NCBI GenBank assembly: GCA_005656395.1 | Contig: SRSI01000050.1 | Span: 3,906,001 to 3,970,000, forward strand | Source of the DNA: Strongyloides papillosus | Lineage: Eukaryota; Nematoda; Chromadorea; Rhabditida; Strongyloididae | Direction of reading: 5' to 3' | DNA: 64,000 nucleotides | Shown here: piece after piece, positions 35,383-47,357 of the stretch | Layout: each line of letters starts with the position of its first letter | How positions within the stretch are numbered: position 1 is the first letter of the stretch | The notes under the pieces: model-generated | What the model was told of the DNA's origin: nothing | Database searches by the model: none | The model's input: the letters and a program-made list of their open reading frames with translations, nothing else | Position numbers and translations under genes: made by a program

Positions 35383-36322
35383 TAGTTTGGAAGTGAAAGT
35401 TATGAAGTTCAAAAGCCTTATGGTAAGGAAGATTCAATCAAATGACTGATTAAACTATACGTTTAATTCATCTTTCACTATTGTTTAAGATGACTAAGAA
35501 AGCAAAGACCTTATAAATTCGCACAAGAATAGAAGAAAAAAACTTAATATTTTTAATATCACTAACTATTACTATGTAAAAATAGTTATCTAATTAATAA
35601 TCATAATAAGGAACTTTTTTTTTAAAATTTTTATCATTGTATATGATTGAATATAATGTAGAAAAAATTATTTGATTTATTTCTTATTGTAAAAAATTTT
35701 TGTGTTAATTTTTTAATAAAGTTTTATTTTTTCTACATATATTTTTATGTTTTTAGTATTTATACATAAATATTAATTTTTTCATTTTGTTTTTTTTTCT
35801 TTCGCTGTATATTTTCACTAATCAGAATCAAATGATTGTAATAATTGGACTGTTATATTGAATATTGGTTAGTTTTTTATATGAATGTCATGTAAAGTCT
35901 ACTGAATACTTATATTTGTATCCAAAAATTTGACTTTACATTTAAAAATAATTTTTAAACTTAAGTATCCAATACAAATGAATCTATTGTTAAATATATT
36001 TGAAGAGTGAATTGATTTTACATTTTTTAAATATATAAAATATATTGACTTTGATTTATACTTTTATAATTGATGTAAAAAAAGTATGCGATATAAAAAA
36101 AATGTATGTTTTATGAAATTAAAAATTTTTATATTTATGTAACAAATCGTATAAATAATTTTTTTATCTCGTAAGATTTTTTGCAATTAGAAAAAGTATT
36201 GTAATATTTTAAATTTTATAAAGCATCCCAAATAGAAAAATATTGTTTTTTTGGTATAGCAAATAATATTGAAAATAGTATTTAAAAAGTAATCGAAATG
36301 CTTCATTACATCATACAAAGTC
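35383..36322. other. Intergenic
   Basis: AT-rich DNA upstream of a small secreted-protein gene. No further feature was seen. Confidence 0.45.
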
Positions 36323-37063
36323 ATGAAATTCATTTGTACTTTACTTCTCATTGCTCTTACTACAACATTTTCTTTTGGACTTAAGACTAATTGCAATAAA
36401 AATGATACACAAACATGTACCATTTGGATGACTCCTAATGAAACTTATTACTCAAGCGTTTTCCTTACATTGATAGACCCTATGATTGAACTAGCAATGG
36501 ATTATGCTTTCGAAGGAAATGAACCCGATGTTGATCCATTTAATACTGTTAATGAACTTATTATCGACGAAATAAATAAAACTATAGTTGTAAGTTTTAG
36601 TTATTTTTACAAATTAATTTTTTAAGGAAAATTTTGTAAGAAAAATAGTAAACTTTACATATAGAAATCCAACAAATATTACAATTGTTAAAGATTTGTC
36701 AAATGTAACTGGAATTTATATAAAAGGTAATAAAATTACATAATTTGCTTATTATTAATTTTCAAATACTCTTTTTTAGATTTGCCAAGTAATCATTCTA
36801 ATCCATCTATTCCTTTGGAATCTTCATTGACTACAAAATCATCTACTGTTTCTACTAGTACAACGACAAAATCATCAACTACTCCTATACCGACTACTCC
36901 TAAACCAACTACTACCACTACCACAAAAAAATATGTTCCTACAACAACAAGAAGAACTACCCCTACTGTATCAAAAACTGAAACTCGTCCATTAAGTAGA
37001 TTTGAAGGATTAGTTGCACCAAGAACTCAAATTCATGCATCAAGCAGATTTCTCAGAAAGTAA
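36323..37063 (+). CDS. Secreted protein with Thr/Ser/Pro-rich (mucin-like) tail
   Basis: Three exons, 36323-36589, 36627-36726 and 36780-37063 (introns 37 and 53 nt, phases 0 and 1), give 216 aa. The signal peptide is clear (MKFICTLLLIALTTTFSFG, cleavage near 19-20). A Cys-containing segment (NCNKNDTQTC) and several N-glycosylation sites follow (NDT, NET, NKT, NIT, NVT). Exon 3 is a low-complexity Thr/Ser/Pro/Lys region suitable for dense O-glycosylation, then TRPLSRFEGLVAPRTQ and a stop. A different frame over 37045-37098 would give an alternative C-terminus ending PTGGRGN, so a one-base change near the end is possible. No family is recognised; a surface or secreted parasite product is likely. 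Confidence 0.6.
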
Positions 37064-37390
37064 GCCTGCTGTTAGACCAACTGGTGGACGTGGTAATTAA
37101 ATTAATATTCTTGTCATATAATTTCAATTCATTTTAGAATATCAATTTGTTCATTCTTTTAAACATTAGGTGAAAAAAGCTATGTATACTGTTTAGAAAT
37201 ACAATTTGTTAAACAATCTGTTTAACAATCGTTAATTATTCAAAATTATGTAAGAAATCAAACTTTTTTAAATGTCAAAACAATTTGAATTTATTAAATA
37301 TTTTTTGATTATTACTAATTTTGAAATAAACAAATGTTTTAAAACAATTATTTATTGAAATACAAAAGTTTTTTAAAATCAAATAACTAT

Positions 37391-38397
37391 TCATTTAGAT
37401 ACAGTAGTATTTTTTATTCTTACATGTGAATTTCCATGAAGTGTCTTGTTATTTCTAGTTGGATGTAAAATATTTTTAATTCCAATATCTTTTAACATCA
37501 TAAATTTGAATTCCTTAATTACAATCATTGATAGAAAAATACAAAATCCTTGTCCACCATAATATAGTGTATTTAATGTTATTTCAATTTCATAGAAATT
37601 TTCTCTAGCTAAAACATTAGATTTTAAAAATAATGAGAATTTTTTTAAACTTACCTATAGAGTAATAAATAAGGTAAAATGTAATCGGAGATTGAGAGAG
37701 AAATGGAAATGTACTTTGAATAACTATACTTTTGAATAAATTTTTATTTTCCATTACTCCTAAAATCTTTATTCTTTTCTTATATTTAGTAATATTCTTA
37801 TATATTATTAAATAAATAATAAATGATATAAATGGTACTATAAGTACAACACAAAGATTGATGTATAAAATTACTCTATAAAATGGTATATCACTAAAAA
37901 TTTCATATCCACAACCATCTTTTGGTATATAATAAATATTTATTTCAAAATACTGTCCAATCATTATATATATAAGTAGTCTCAATGTGATAAAAATTAA
38001 TATTGTCATTGTAAGAATATTTGGTCTACGAAATAAAACTATCTTATAGAATCTCATAACACTAAAGTATAATGGTGTAACTATTATAAATTGGTTAACT
38101 TTAAGATTAAGTGTATTAAGCTTGCTACATAAATTTATTTCTACCATTGAATTCATAAGGTGATGGGTGAGATGGTATCCAAAATATATCAAATGAAGTA
38201 AACATGAACAAATGTATTCAATTTACATAATCATCGTCATATACTTAAAAAGTTTTCTTTGATTAAATCCTTCATAAGTCATACTTCGAAATAAAAAATA
38301 GATATTAGATATGATTGCTATTAAGTTGATAGAAATTATTTGATACGTTTTATAAAAAAAAACGAGTATGGTAATCTCCAACAGTTGATTTATTCAT
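37391..38397 (-). pseudogene. Broken serpentine 7TM receptor
   Basis: Same architecture as the tandem receptors, including a phase 1 intron before TM7 (exon 37655-38397, intron 37609-37654, last exon 37391-37608). The start ATG is at 38395-38397. A run of nine T (38354-38362 on the minus strand) shifts the frame after about 14 codons, and an in-frame TAA (38223-38225) interrupts TM2. After that the frame is open to the end. It has FSVMRFYKIVLF at the end of TM3 and GGQGFCIFLSMIVIKEF as TM7. The long intact downstream frame suggests recent inactivation, or an unrecognised splice around TM1-TM2. It is a distant paralogue of copies A-C. Confidence 0.65.
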
Positions 38398-38800
38398 TTT
38401 GATTTCAATATTTTCAATTTAGTAGGTTAATTAACTTTTATAAATAGATCTATTTATTTTCTTCAAAAATTATTATTAAAAGTAATATTTGTTAATAAAA
38501 ATTTTTCATTGCAATTTTTATTTAAATCTGCTGAAGGAGATTTCTTATAATATGGTCATGGAAGCAGCAATATGAAACACAGGTAGGTGAATATGGTCAT
38601 GGGAATTACCAAATGAAAAACACATATTTTCGCATTTTATTTTTGAAGCATCAAATATAAAAATGCCAAATATTTTCCATGACCGTGACGTGTAAAGCAC
38701 TCATGTACTATTAATCAACTTCTTATCATTTTTTTTATTTCTAAATTTCCTTCAGATGAATTATCCTAGTGTGTAATTTTGAATCATATAAAAGATTATA

Positions 38801-39552
38801 GAACCCCAGAATTTAAGAGTTATCTAAATCAAATATGCTACATCTTTGTAAAATTTGCTACATCTTATGACATTTTGCGCCATCTTTTTGACCAATTTGC
38901 GCCATCTTTATACATTTTGCGCCATGTTTTTTACCAATTTTCGCCATCTTTGTATATTTTGCGCCATCTTAGTACATTTTTGAGACATCTTTTTCAGACG
39001 GTAGACATTCGCTTGTCCATGGTTACTCATATTTTTTTCTTTTTTTTAATACCATTTCGCTTGATCATAAGTGACCATGGGCAAGTTCATTTTCCATCGT
39101 CTCTTCTTTAATTTAATTAGGGTAGGGGTTGCTGTAAAGTGCGTTGCCGTGTGTAAACTAAATGCAATGGAATAATCAAAAAATAAGTTAGTAAAAAATA
39201 AAAAAGAATGCTTTTTCGCCTGCCCATATTATGTATGTTTCTTAAAAAAACCATTTTTGTTACCTAATAGACAAGCGAAAGTCACTTTTTCCAATTCAAT
39301 TCCACTTTATTTTAATAATATTATTTTACTCTTTAACATACCTAAATTATGTTGAAGAATAATTTATTTGTTATGAAAAATACATGTCGCAAAAATGTAC
39401 TAAGATGGCGCAAATTGGTAAAAAAGATAGCGCAAAATGTACAAAGATGGCGCAAATTGGTCAAAAAGATGTAGCAAAAGTGACAAAGATAGCGCAAATT
39501 TTACAAAGATGTAGCATATTTAATGTAGTTGACTGTTAAATTCCATTTTCCA
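38801..39552. mobile_element. Foldback element 1 with 8-bp target-site duplication
   Basis: Starts GAACCCCAGAATTTAAGAG and ends TTAAATTCCATTTTCCA. It is flanked by the perfect 8-bp direct repeat AGATTATA (38793-38800 and 39553-39560). Each arm is a minisatellite of about 20-nt units (TTTGCGCCATCTTTGTACAT and variants on the left, the inverse on the right), and the arms embrace a 272-bp core (39008-39279). No coding capacity. 8-bp duplications are the rule for hAT transposons, so a non-autonomous hAT-type element is the best guess. Confidence 0.75.
39008..39279. repeat. 272-bp core repeat with 10-bp inverted ends
   Basis: Bordered by TTCGCTTGTC and GACAAGCGAA. A core of the same length lies at 58055-58326, and shorter copies sit inside the receptor units. 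It contains TTAGGGTAGGGGTTGCTGT and AATAAGTTAGTAAAAAAT. It may be an independent MITE that became the centre of the foldback element. Confidence 0.65.
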
Positions 39553-39979
39553 AGATTATATAACATTTTTCACTATCCCAGTGGAATATTTAAAATTGTA
39601 TCATTATGTCTCCTGACATCTTCTAATTAAATTTCTGGAAGTAAAATGCAAATGTGAACTTTTACTTTCTTTCAGAATTTTTAAACAACATTTTCTTTAA
39701 TTTGAACAAAATAATTATATAAAATATTTACTTCTAAAATAATTTTTTGGAATAAATGACAATACAAAGTACAAAATATTTATTAAAAATAATATATTGA
39801 AGGTCATACTTATTTTAAAACAAAAATAATATACAAAAAATCTTTTTAAATTAATAATACTGTTGTACATCATGTTAAAACATTTTTTCCAATATAATAC
39901 ATATCCCGATAGATAAAAATTTTCTATATTAAATAATTTTTATACATAATCTGGTATTTAAGATAAATGAAAAATATTC

Positions 39980-40135
39980 CTACAAACAATCTTCGATTGT
40001 AAGAGAATTTATATAAGCATTTCTTTGCATTCCCATATCATTTAACATCATTTTTTTGAATTCATCAATTACAAATATTGATAGAAAGATACAAAATCCT
40101 TGTTCCCTGTAATAGCATACATAAAAATGAAAAAT
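39980..40135 (-). pseudogene. Orphan last exon of a serpentine receptor
   Basis: Encodes YYREQGFCIFLSIFVIDEFK and more up to a stop at 39980, closely matching the TM7 exon of the receptor at 37391. No earlier TM segments lie upstream; instead there is repeat-like sequence with CTGGGTCGGGTCACG and related motifs (40140-40190, 40694-40755). It is a fragment of a lost paralogue. Confidence 0.6.
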
Positions 40136-40192
40136 TTTAGTGCTGGGTCGGGTCACGAACATTTCCATGTATTGCTGGGTCATAAAAAACAT

Positions 40193-40974
40193 TTTTCCTG
40201 AAATATTTATTGCTAACTAAACTTAACTATATATACTTTTTTAACAAATTATTTAATAGAATTTATGTTAAAATAATATAAAAAAAACCTAAATATATGT
40301 AATTTTTCAACAAATAATTTAAATGAGTTTGTTTTATAATAATAAAAAAAAATTTAAGTAAAATTAAAAATTATTTCGTGATACAAGAGTTTCAGAATGT
40401 AATTGGTTGTTTAATAGTAAGGGTCTAGATAATAGTCTTCCTTTAAAAAATGAATTTAACGTTCACAAGATAAACTTGTAACTTGACATGTAAAATTTTT
40501 TACAGCTAGTTGTTTCAAATGCATTAATGATATTTAATCATTTAGAAAGTACTAACCTACTTTTTTAGCTTTAGTGGTTACTAAAATCCAGTACAAAAAA
40601 CATTATGGTATAAATAATTCAATTCTCTATAAAATTTTCCCTGTAATTCGTGTGAGGAAATAAAAAAGTCAATCCGGCAAAAAAATTAACTCATGCTGGG
40701 TCGACGAAAAAATTTCAATTTTTTTTCTTTGCCGGGTAAGTTTAACCCGGTGATGCATGTTAGTTTGTACTTTTTTAGGTGGCATTAACATAAAGTGATG
40801 GTTTTGCATATATACAACGTAACGCTTAAAAATTCATATATTGACGAAATTTTTAGTGTATTTTTAATTTTTACATCACATATAAGCTATTATAATAGAA
40901 AATAAAATTCATAAGATTATTTTATTAACCAAATATATTGATTATAATTTAAAATTGATTAATTTAACATAAAA
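40193..40974. other. Intergenic with short GGGTCG-type repeats
   Basis: Two GC-rich patches (near 40145-40185 and 40693-40755), each with CTGGGTCG, stand out in AT-rich DNA. The second contains a small inverted repeat (CCGGGTAAGTTTAACCCGG, 40734-40752). Confidence 0.4.
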
Positions 40975-42456
40975 TTAAATTGCATGGAAGATTACGTTCA
41001 TTTTACTTGACCAAAATGGGGTTCTATAGTGAACAATTGCATGATCTTTTTCAGAAATTATTGAGACATTTCTATTTTCTGAGCAGAAAAGAGCTCCAGT
41101 CGGAGTTTTGTCTGAAATAAATTTTATTTCAAGACTATTCCCTTTCATGCAAGTATATTCACTACTATAATCAAACATTGAATGTACAATAGTTATATTA
41201 ATTTTCATTCCGTGTGGAGCCTTTAAATGATAAAGACAATCTTTTTCTCCATTAAGAGTTATATTTTTTGCATCTTTTGTTGCATGGTAAAATGTTGTAT
41301 TACATCCATCATTTGGTTTTGGTAGTTGAATGCAATTGTCTCCAGCATATCCTTCGACACACTTGCATTTGGTTTTGTTGTTAGGATCTGGGTACCCACC
41401 GTTATAGCATCGGATTTTTGTAAAGTTCTGTGAACAATAATATAAATTTAATAACTTAACATCAAGAAAACTAAGACCGCTATTAGTTCCAATAGTTTTC
41501 ACAAAAAGTCGATTGTTAGGTAACATAGTAGGTCTACCATTTTTAGTGAAAGAGTCAAGAGCATAATGCATATCCGAACCATAGTCGTACTTTATATTGT
41601 AAGTAATAGCATTTGAAATGTCAAGTTTTACAAAATTTTTATCTGTACCATATCTAAAATTATCTTTATAGATTGTTAAGAATTCATCTCTATCAGCTCG
41701 ACATTGTTCATGGGTTGATCCTAAAGCATGCATTGTTTCATGTTGAACAGTTCCAACTGAAGTACATCCATTTCCAATGCTAATATCTTGAAACTGATCT
41801 GGTGATTTTCTGCCGACAAAACTCCAGCATCCATTTCCACTGAAGTATTTTAAGCCTGGTTGTTTATATGTTGGTCCGTACACTTTCACAAATCTGATGC
41901 ATGTTTCATTCTCTATTAATTTTAGTGACTTATCTACTAAGGTTTCGTTTACCCCTTGAACATAGTATCTGATAGGAAATTCCCATTTTGCATCTTTTTT
42001 TACTTCTATTTTTCGTTTTTTTCTTGTAATTTCACTATCACTAAAAAAATTTGATAAATCAACTTCATAAGCTTTTGCTTCTTCAGCAACTTTTTTTATA
42101 ATATTTTCTGCTTGTTCTTCAGTAAGCACTTCATCTCCTTGAAACAAATTGGGATTTTCCATGGGCTTAACAAATAGGTTTTCACTATTAGAATTGTTCA
42201 TGTCTTCTAATCTTCTTTTATTCTGATCCTCTACACTGTAAATACCATTTTTTTCTTCTATTTTTTCTTCAACTTCTTCAAGAAATCGATTTGTAAGTTC
42301 TGTTATTTCAAAATTATCTTTATCCTCTTTGGGAACATTATTCTCCTGAGTGAGCAACTGAAACTATTCAAATAATATTTTTGAACATTAACATACCGAT
42401 AAAGTAATAGTAAAACAGAGAAACAACAGCAAATTTATAATTATATTCTTTGTCAT
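40975..42456 (-). CDS. Astacin family zinc metalloprotease, copy 1
   Basis: Exon 1 (42397-42456) encodes exactly a 20-residue signal peptide; exon 2 is 40975-42357 (intron 39 nt, phase 0); 480 aa. After a charged propeptide a dibasic site (RKKRK, about 132-136) precedes the M12A catalytic domain. The zinc motif is HETMHALGSTHE (226-237) and a Met-turn reads SDMHY. Then come an EGF-like module (CYNGGYPD..CKCVEGYAGDNC) and a CUB-like domain (from CNTTFYHATKD). This domain order is typical of secreted nematode astacins, which are expanded in Strongyloides and linked to skin penetration and parasitic stages. All zinc ligands are present, so it should be active once processed. Confidence 0.9.
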
Positions 42457-42460
42457 AATA

Positions 42461-42518
42461 ATATAATTATTTAGACAAAACTGAATGATATAATTTAATC
42501 AAAATTGAACTTATATAT
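42461..42518 (-). promoter_or_regulatory. Conserved upstream block of astacin copy 1
   Basis: Directly upstream of the start codon. It shares with the other astacin gene the ordered motifs GATTAAAT, CAGTTTTGTCTAA and a TATATA-like tract (read on the minus strand). Similarity continues more weakly for several hundred bases, as expected from tandem duplication. Confidence 0.45.
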
Positions 42519-43672
42519 TCATTTTTTCTATTACTGAAGAACGTATAAATATTAAGTATTATTATTTTTTGCTACAAAATAATGTTTAAAAAATTTAATA
42601 TCAAATAAAGATAGTTTGGTAAATTTATTTATCAAAGTTTATAAGAAATAGACGAAATTTCAAAAAAATCACGATGTTTACTTTGCTTCATTTTACAAAC
42701 ATTGTCTGAAAAGCAAGAAATTATGTATTATAGATGAAATTATATATAACATTGCTTTTTATGAATTTTTTTTATCTTACAGTATAAATAACTTTTTTGT
42801 ATCAAAAGGAAACTTTAAACGAGATTCAGATAATTATACATTTTTATATTTATAAAATAATATAAAAAGTTTAATAATTTTAAGATCGTTTGATAAATCA
42901 ATTTATAAATTTCCAATATCAAGCATAATATTTATAAGCTTATCTATTCCAGCCATCGGTGGATTCATTTATTTTCAAGGCAACACATGACATAATATAT
43001 AAAAACTCAATAAAATAATCTTTAAATTCTTTCAAACAAAATTTCTTTGATTTATCATAATTCATAAAAGCTTTTTGCAACTAATACATCAAATTATTTA
43101 AATGCAAAATTGAACAGGATTAATATATTCTAGCATACAAAAAGTTAGTTGATAAGTAAGACAACTTTAATGATAAACGATGATAAGTAATATAAATTGA
43201 TATATATATTTATTCAGCGTATCGATCAATTTAGATTAATATTATAAAATGTTATATATCATTTCTATTATGTTATGCAATTCTCTTTTTTTGTGAGCAT
43301 TTATAACTGAAGATTTCAAAAAAGAGATATTGTAAAATCTTCACTTAAAAAAATGAAATTGAACAATGTGGATTTTTATATATGAACGGATTTTAAAAAA
43401 CTAATTAAAAAATGCAAGTTACAAGTTTAATAATAAAAAAAGATTTTTTAATTAAGATGAATTAATTATAAATTTTATAAATATTCGTTTAATCAAATAA
43501 ACAAATGAAATTTTTTTTGTTGTCTTTAATTAAGAATTTCAATTTATTATCTATGATATTATATTATGAATGAATTTAAATAAATCTTTAAAAATTTATT
43601 AAGCATTTTATATTATATTTTATTAATCATATATATTGATTATGTATTAGAATTGAATAATTTAACAAAAAA
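42519..43672. other. Intergenic between the astacin genes
   Basis: Upstream region of copy 1 and downstream region of copy 2. AT-rich, no gene. The part next to copy 1 resembles the upstream region of copy 2. Confidence 0.45.
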
Positions 43673-45150
43673 TTAAATTGCATAGAAAGCAATGTTCATT
43701 TTATTCATCAAAAATTTACTTCTATAATGAACAATTGCATGATCATTTTCAGATGAAATTGTTAAGTTTTTAATTTCATTGCAAAGAAGAGCTCCAGTTG
43801 GTGTTTTGTCTGCAATAAATTTAACTTCAAGACTATTATCTTTTATACAATAATTTTTATATGAAGGTTCAATTTTTGTATTTGTGACAGTTATATTGAT
43901 TTTCATTCCATGTGGAGCTTTTAAGTGATAAAGACAATTCTTTTCTCCTTCAAGGGTTATATTTTTTACATCTTTTGTTACATGATATAATGTTGTTTTA
44001 CAATCTTTTTTTGGTTTTGGTAGTTGAATGCATTTGTTTCCACTGTATCCTTCGACGCACTTGCATCTGGTATTATCGTTAGGATCTTCATATCCTCCAT
44101 TATAACACTTTATCTTTTTTGTAAAATTCTCGGAGCAATAATATAAATTTATTAATTTGAGATCAAGAAAAGTAAGACCAATATCAAGACCAAGTGTTTT
44201 ATTAAAAACCTGGTTCTTTGGTACCATAGTGTCTTTTCCATTCATGGAAAAAGAGTCTCTAGGATATTGCATCTCTGAACCATAGTCGTATTTTATATAG
44301 TAATCGATAGCATTTGAGATGTTAAGTTTTACAAAATTGTACATTAAACTAGGCCGTACATTTTGTTCCACAATTGTTAAATATTGATCTCTATCGGCCC
44401 TAGATTGTTCATGGGTTGATCCTAAAGCATGCATTGTTTCATGTTGAACAGTTCCAACTGTGGTGCATCCATATCCAATGCTAACATCTTGAAACTTACT
44501 TTCTTCTGACCTACCGACGTAACTCCAACATCCATTTCCTTTGACAAATTTCAAACCAGGCTGTCCGGAAGGAATTGCTTTTTGTTTTGAGAATCTTACA
44601 CATGTTTCATTTTCTATAAACTTTAGTGCTGTATCGACCATTTCATTGTCAACTCCTTGAACAACGTAGTTAATTGGAAACTCCCAAGTATAATTTAGAT
44701 CCTTTTGTATTTTTCTTTTAGTCCTTGTATTTTCACCTAGTAAACCTGATAAATCAATTTCATAACTTCTAGCCTTTTCAATAACGTCATCTACAAGATT
44801 TTCAGCTTGATTTTTAGTAAGCATCTCATCACCTTGAAACAAATAGGGATTTTGCATGGGACTAAAATTTGTATTTTCAGTATTAAAATTGTATATGTCT
44901 TTTTTTGAATTTTCAGCTTGAGTCATTAAACTATAATTTTCATTTTTTCCTTCTATCTTTTCTTCAACTTTTTCAATAATTTCTACTGCTTTTTTTGTTA
45001 TTTCAAAGTTGTCTCTATCCTGTGCTGGAAACTTTTCATCTTCAGGATGCAACTAAAACTATTTAACAAAGATCTTAGTTATTAGCATACCTGTAAAGTA
45101 ATGGTAAGACAAAGAAACAACAGCAAATTTATAATTATATACTTTGTCAT
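43673..45150 (-). CDS. Astacin family zinc metalloprotease, copy 2
   Basis: Exon 1 (45091-45150) encodes a 20-residue signal peptide nearly identical to that of copy 1; exon 2 is 43673-45052 (intron 38 nt, phase 0); 479 aa. Same layout: propeptide, basic site TKRK, catalytic domain with HETMHALGSTHE, EGF-like and CUB-like domains. The Met-turn reads SEMQY, so the His of the usual SxMHY is Gln, while the Met and Tyr are kept. ATG-to-ATG distance to copy 1 is 2694 nt, showing a tandem duplication with clear divergence since. Secreted protease, presumably a parasite-host or moulting function (inference from the family). Confidence 0.9.
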
Positions 45151-45213
45151 AATTATATAATTACTTAGACAAAACTGTGTGATATGATTTAATCGAAATC
45201 AACCATTATATAT
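45151..45213 (-). promoter_or_regulatory. Conserved upstream block of astacin copy 2
   Basis: Counterpart of 42461-42518, with the same motif order: ATTAAATCATATCA, CAGTTTTGTCTAA and a TATATAATGG tract on the minus strand. Confidence 0.45.
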
Positions 45214-45561
45214 TTATTATCTTTCTATAATTAAATAATGTATAAATATTAAGCATTATCATTTGTAATTATAAACTATGTCGAAAAAATCTAATGTCAA
45301 ATAAAGATAGCTGAATACATTTATTCATAAAGTTTATAAATATATTGAAGAGTAAATGCAATTTTAAAAAAATGTACAAAATTTACTTTGTTTAATTTTA
45401 CAAATACAGTTTAAGTTATAAAAAAATATTTATTAAAAGTAAAATTGTATGCAAATTGTTTGATGAAATTCTTTATATTAGTGTACAAATATTTTACTAA
45501 TGATTTTTCTATACAAAAAAAGATAATTTTGAATAATTTACAAATAATTTTTATATTTATA

Positions 45562-46613
45562 TTAGGTTGAGGAATAAATAATAGCCGTGAGGAAAAAAAA
45601 ACTTATTAAAACAGCAGATATTTATGTTAAAATTAGACAGATTAATCAAAGTAATACCCGTTAGTGTCTATACATCGTTGTCAACGTCTTAAATACTTTA
45701 GGATTAGTAAGAATATAGTCTTTTATCGAATGTTCTCATTTGTACTTTACTCTTTGTACCTAAGGCTCTTCTATTTCTCATCTATTTTCTCTTATAGAAT
45801 TATCTAGATCATGGGAAAAACATTATCCCAAAACTAACTCTTTGTTTTATATTTCTAGAAGATTCTTTTTTATATATATATATAGTACAGATCTGTCATT
45901 TTATTTCATTTATATCTTTTGTCATTGTACTATTTCATCATTTTTAGTATATCTTATATTACCTAATTATTGTATAATTTTAGGGTTAAACTACTGCTCT
46001 GAAATCTGATATTTTTCTGGTGATAAGTTATCACAGATCTGTTTTGTTCAACTGAGGCCTTAGTTGAATCCGTCACTTAGTTGATGTCTGATACTTTAGT
46101 TAATTAAGTCTGTTAATTAAATAATTCTGTTTATTGTAATCTGATTTATTTGTGGTTTTTAAATAAAAGGTATCTTTTTGAGCGGTGCAACACTTTAACA
46201 AAAACTATCTTTATAATTTTTACTGATTCTTGATTAGTAAAACTCAGGTTTTTGGGATCTTATAAAGTAAGTCAATGGAAATTCTGTATGAAAAGTCATA
46301 ATTTTTAACAATTTATCTTTAAAAAATGCATCCAAACGTCTAAATAAGTGACAATTTGACTCCACAATCTTCTCTAAATCCTCAGTATTAGTATTTATGG
46401 TTCTTCGTCTACCCATTTCATCATCGAGATCAAAATTATCCTCTCGAAATTTTTCAAACCAAAGACGCACCGAGCGTTTAGAAGTTGATCCTTCCCCCTA
46501 TACATCCACTGCATTTTAAATACTTCGGTTCCATTACGTCTAAGTTTGAATTGATGCACGAAAATTACCCTTAAATTTTTTTTTGACAACATTTTTAAAA
46601 TCGAACATAACAT
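45562..46613 (-). pseudogene. Mariner transposon relic
   Basis: At 46234-46613 two overlapping frames encode the N-terminal HTH region of a mariner/SETMAR transposase: HQFKLRRNGTEVFK in one frame, then WFEKFREDNFDLDDEMGRRR and DLEKIVESNCHLFRRLDAFF in another. A frameshift lies near 46450. The DDD catalytic part is missing. At 45562, TTAGGTTGAGGAATAAATAA resembles a mariner terminal repeat and fits the 3' end of an element in this orientation. Dead element. Confidence 0.65.
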
Positions 46614-46637
46614 TACTAAAAATTAAATAAAAACGCA

Positions 46638-47357
46638 TTTTGCGAGTCAGTCAAACATTTTTTAAAATTTTGTACAACTTAAAATTTTACCCCTCATTTT
46701 TATTTCATGAATAAAAAGAGTAACCAAAAAAATGTATGTTGGCAAGTTTATTCGACTTGAAACTTTAAGATACAGCAGTAGTAGTGAGTCAAAGTTGGAA
46801 AAATTGATTTTTACGAATTTTAAGTAAATAGATTTTTTTAAAAATAAATTTCTTCTAGGGGTAATTTTTTATAAAAAAACGAATGAGCATACTTTCGACT
46901 TCGTAAATTTATCTCTTTATTGCCTTTTGGAATTTTTTTCTAGTTTTTCTATTTTTTGAGTGTAAAAATTAAAGCGCATGTTTTCGCAATGCTTATTCGA
47001 TTTTTCATGTAGTTTTACATTTAAATTCACGAAAAAAAGGAAAATAAAAAGTGTAAATCATTGCGCCCTTGAATTTTTGCACAAAAATAAAAAAACGCAT
47101 ATTTTCACTATGCTTATTCGTTTTTCCATAAAAAATTAACCCCAGAAACAATATTTATTTTTAAAAAAATCTATTTACCGGAAACTTATAGAAATCAATT
47201 GTCCCGACTTTGTGTCACTGCAGTTCCTGTATCTCAAAGTTTCAGGCTGAAATAAATCTGCCTACATACATTATTTTAGTTGCTTTTTTTATTAATAAAA
47301 TAAAAATGGGGAGTAAAATTTTTAGTTGTGCCTCCAATGTCTGATTGACTCACAAAA
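46638..47357. mobile_element. 0.72 kb palindromic element
   Basis: Ends TTTTGCGAGTCAGTCAAACA (left) and TGTCTGATTGACTCACAAAA (right). Arms of about 230 nt are well matched, including the internal AAATAGATTTTTTTAAAAAT on the left and its complement on the right. The centre holds two direct repeats of a CGCA..TTTTCnC.ATGCTTATTCG motif (about 46975 and 47098). No coding frame. It lies next to the mariner relic, perhaps inserted in it. Confidence 0.65.

Noticed and set aside
38779..39111. 110-codon frame with repeated FAPSLYILRH-type motif
   Set aside because: The repeats are the translated 20-nt minisatellite of the foldback arm, not a repeat protein.
38840..39530. CRISPR-like array of short spaced repeats
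   Set aside because: Eukaryotic context, head-to-tail units without spacers, and inverted arms; it is a minisatellite in a foldback element.
46234..46613. SETMAR-type host gene
   Set aside because: Only the N-terminal mariner HTH region is present and frameshifted; no SET domain nearby.
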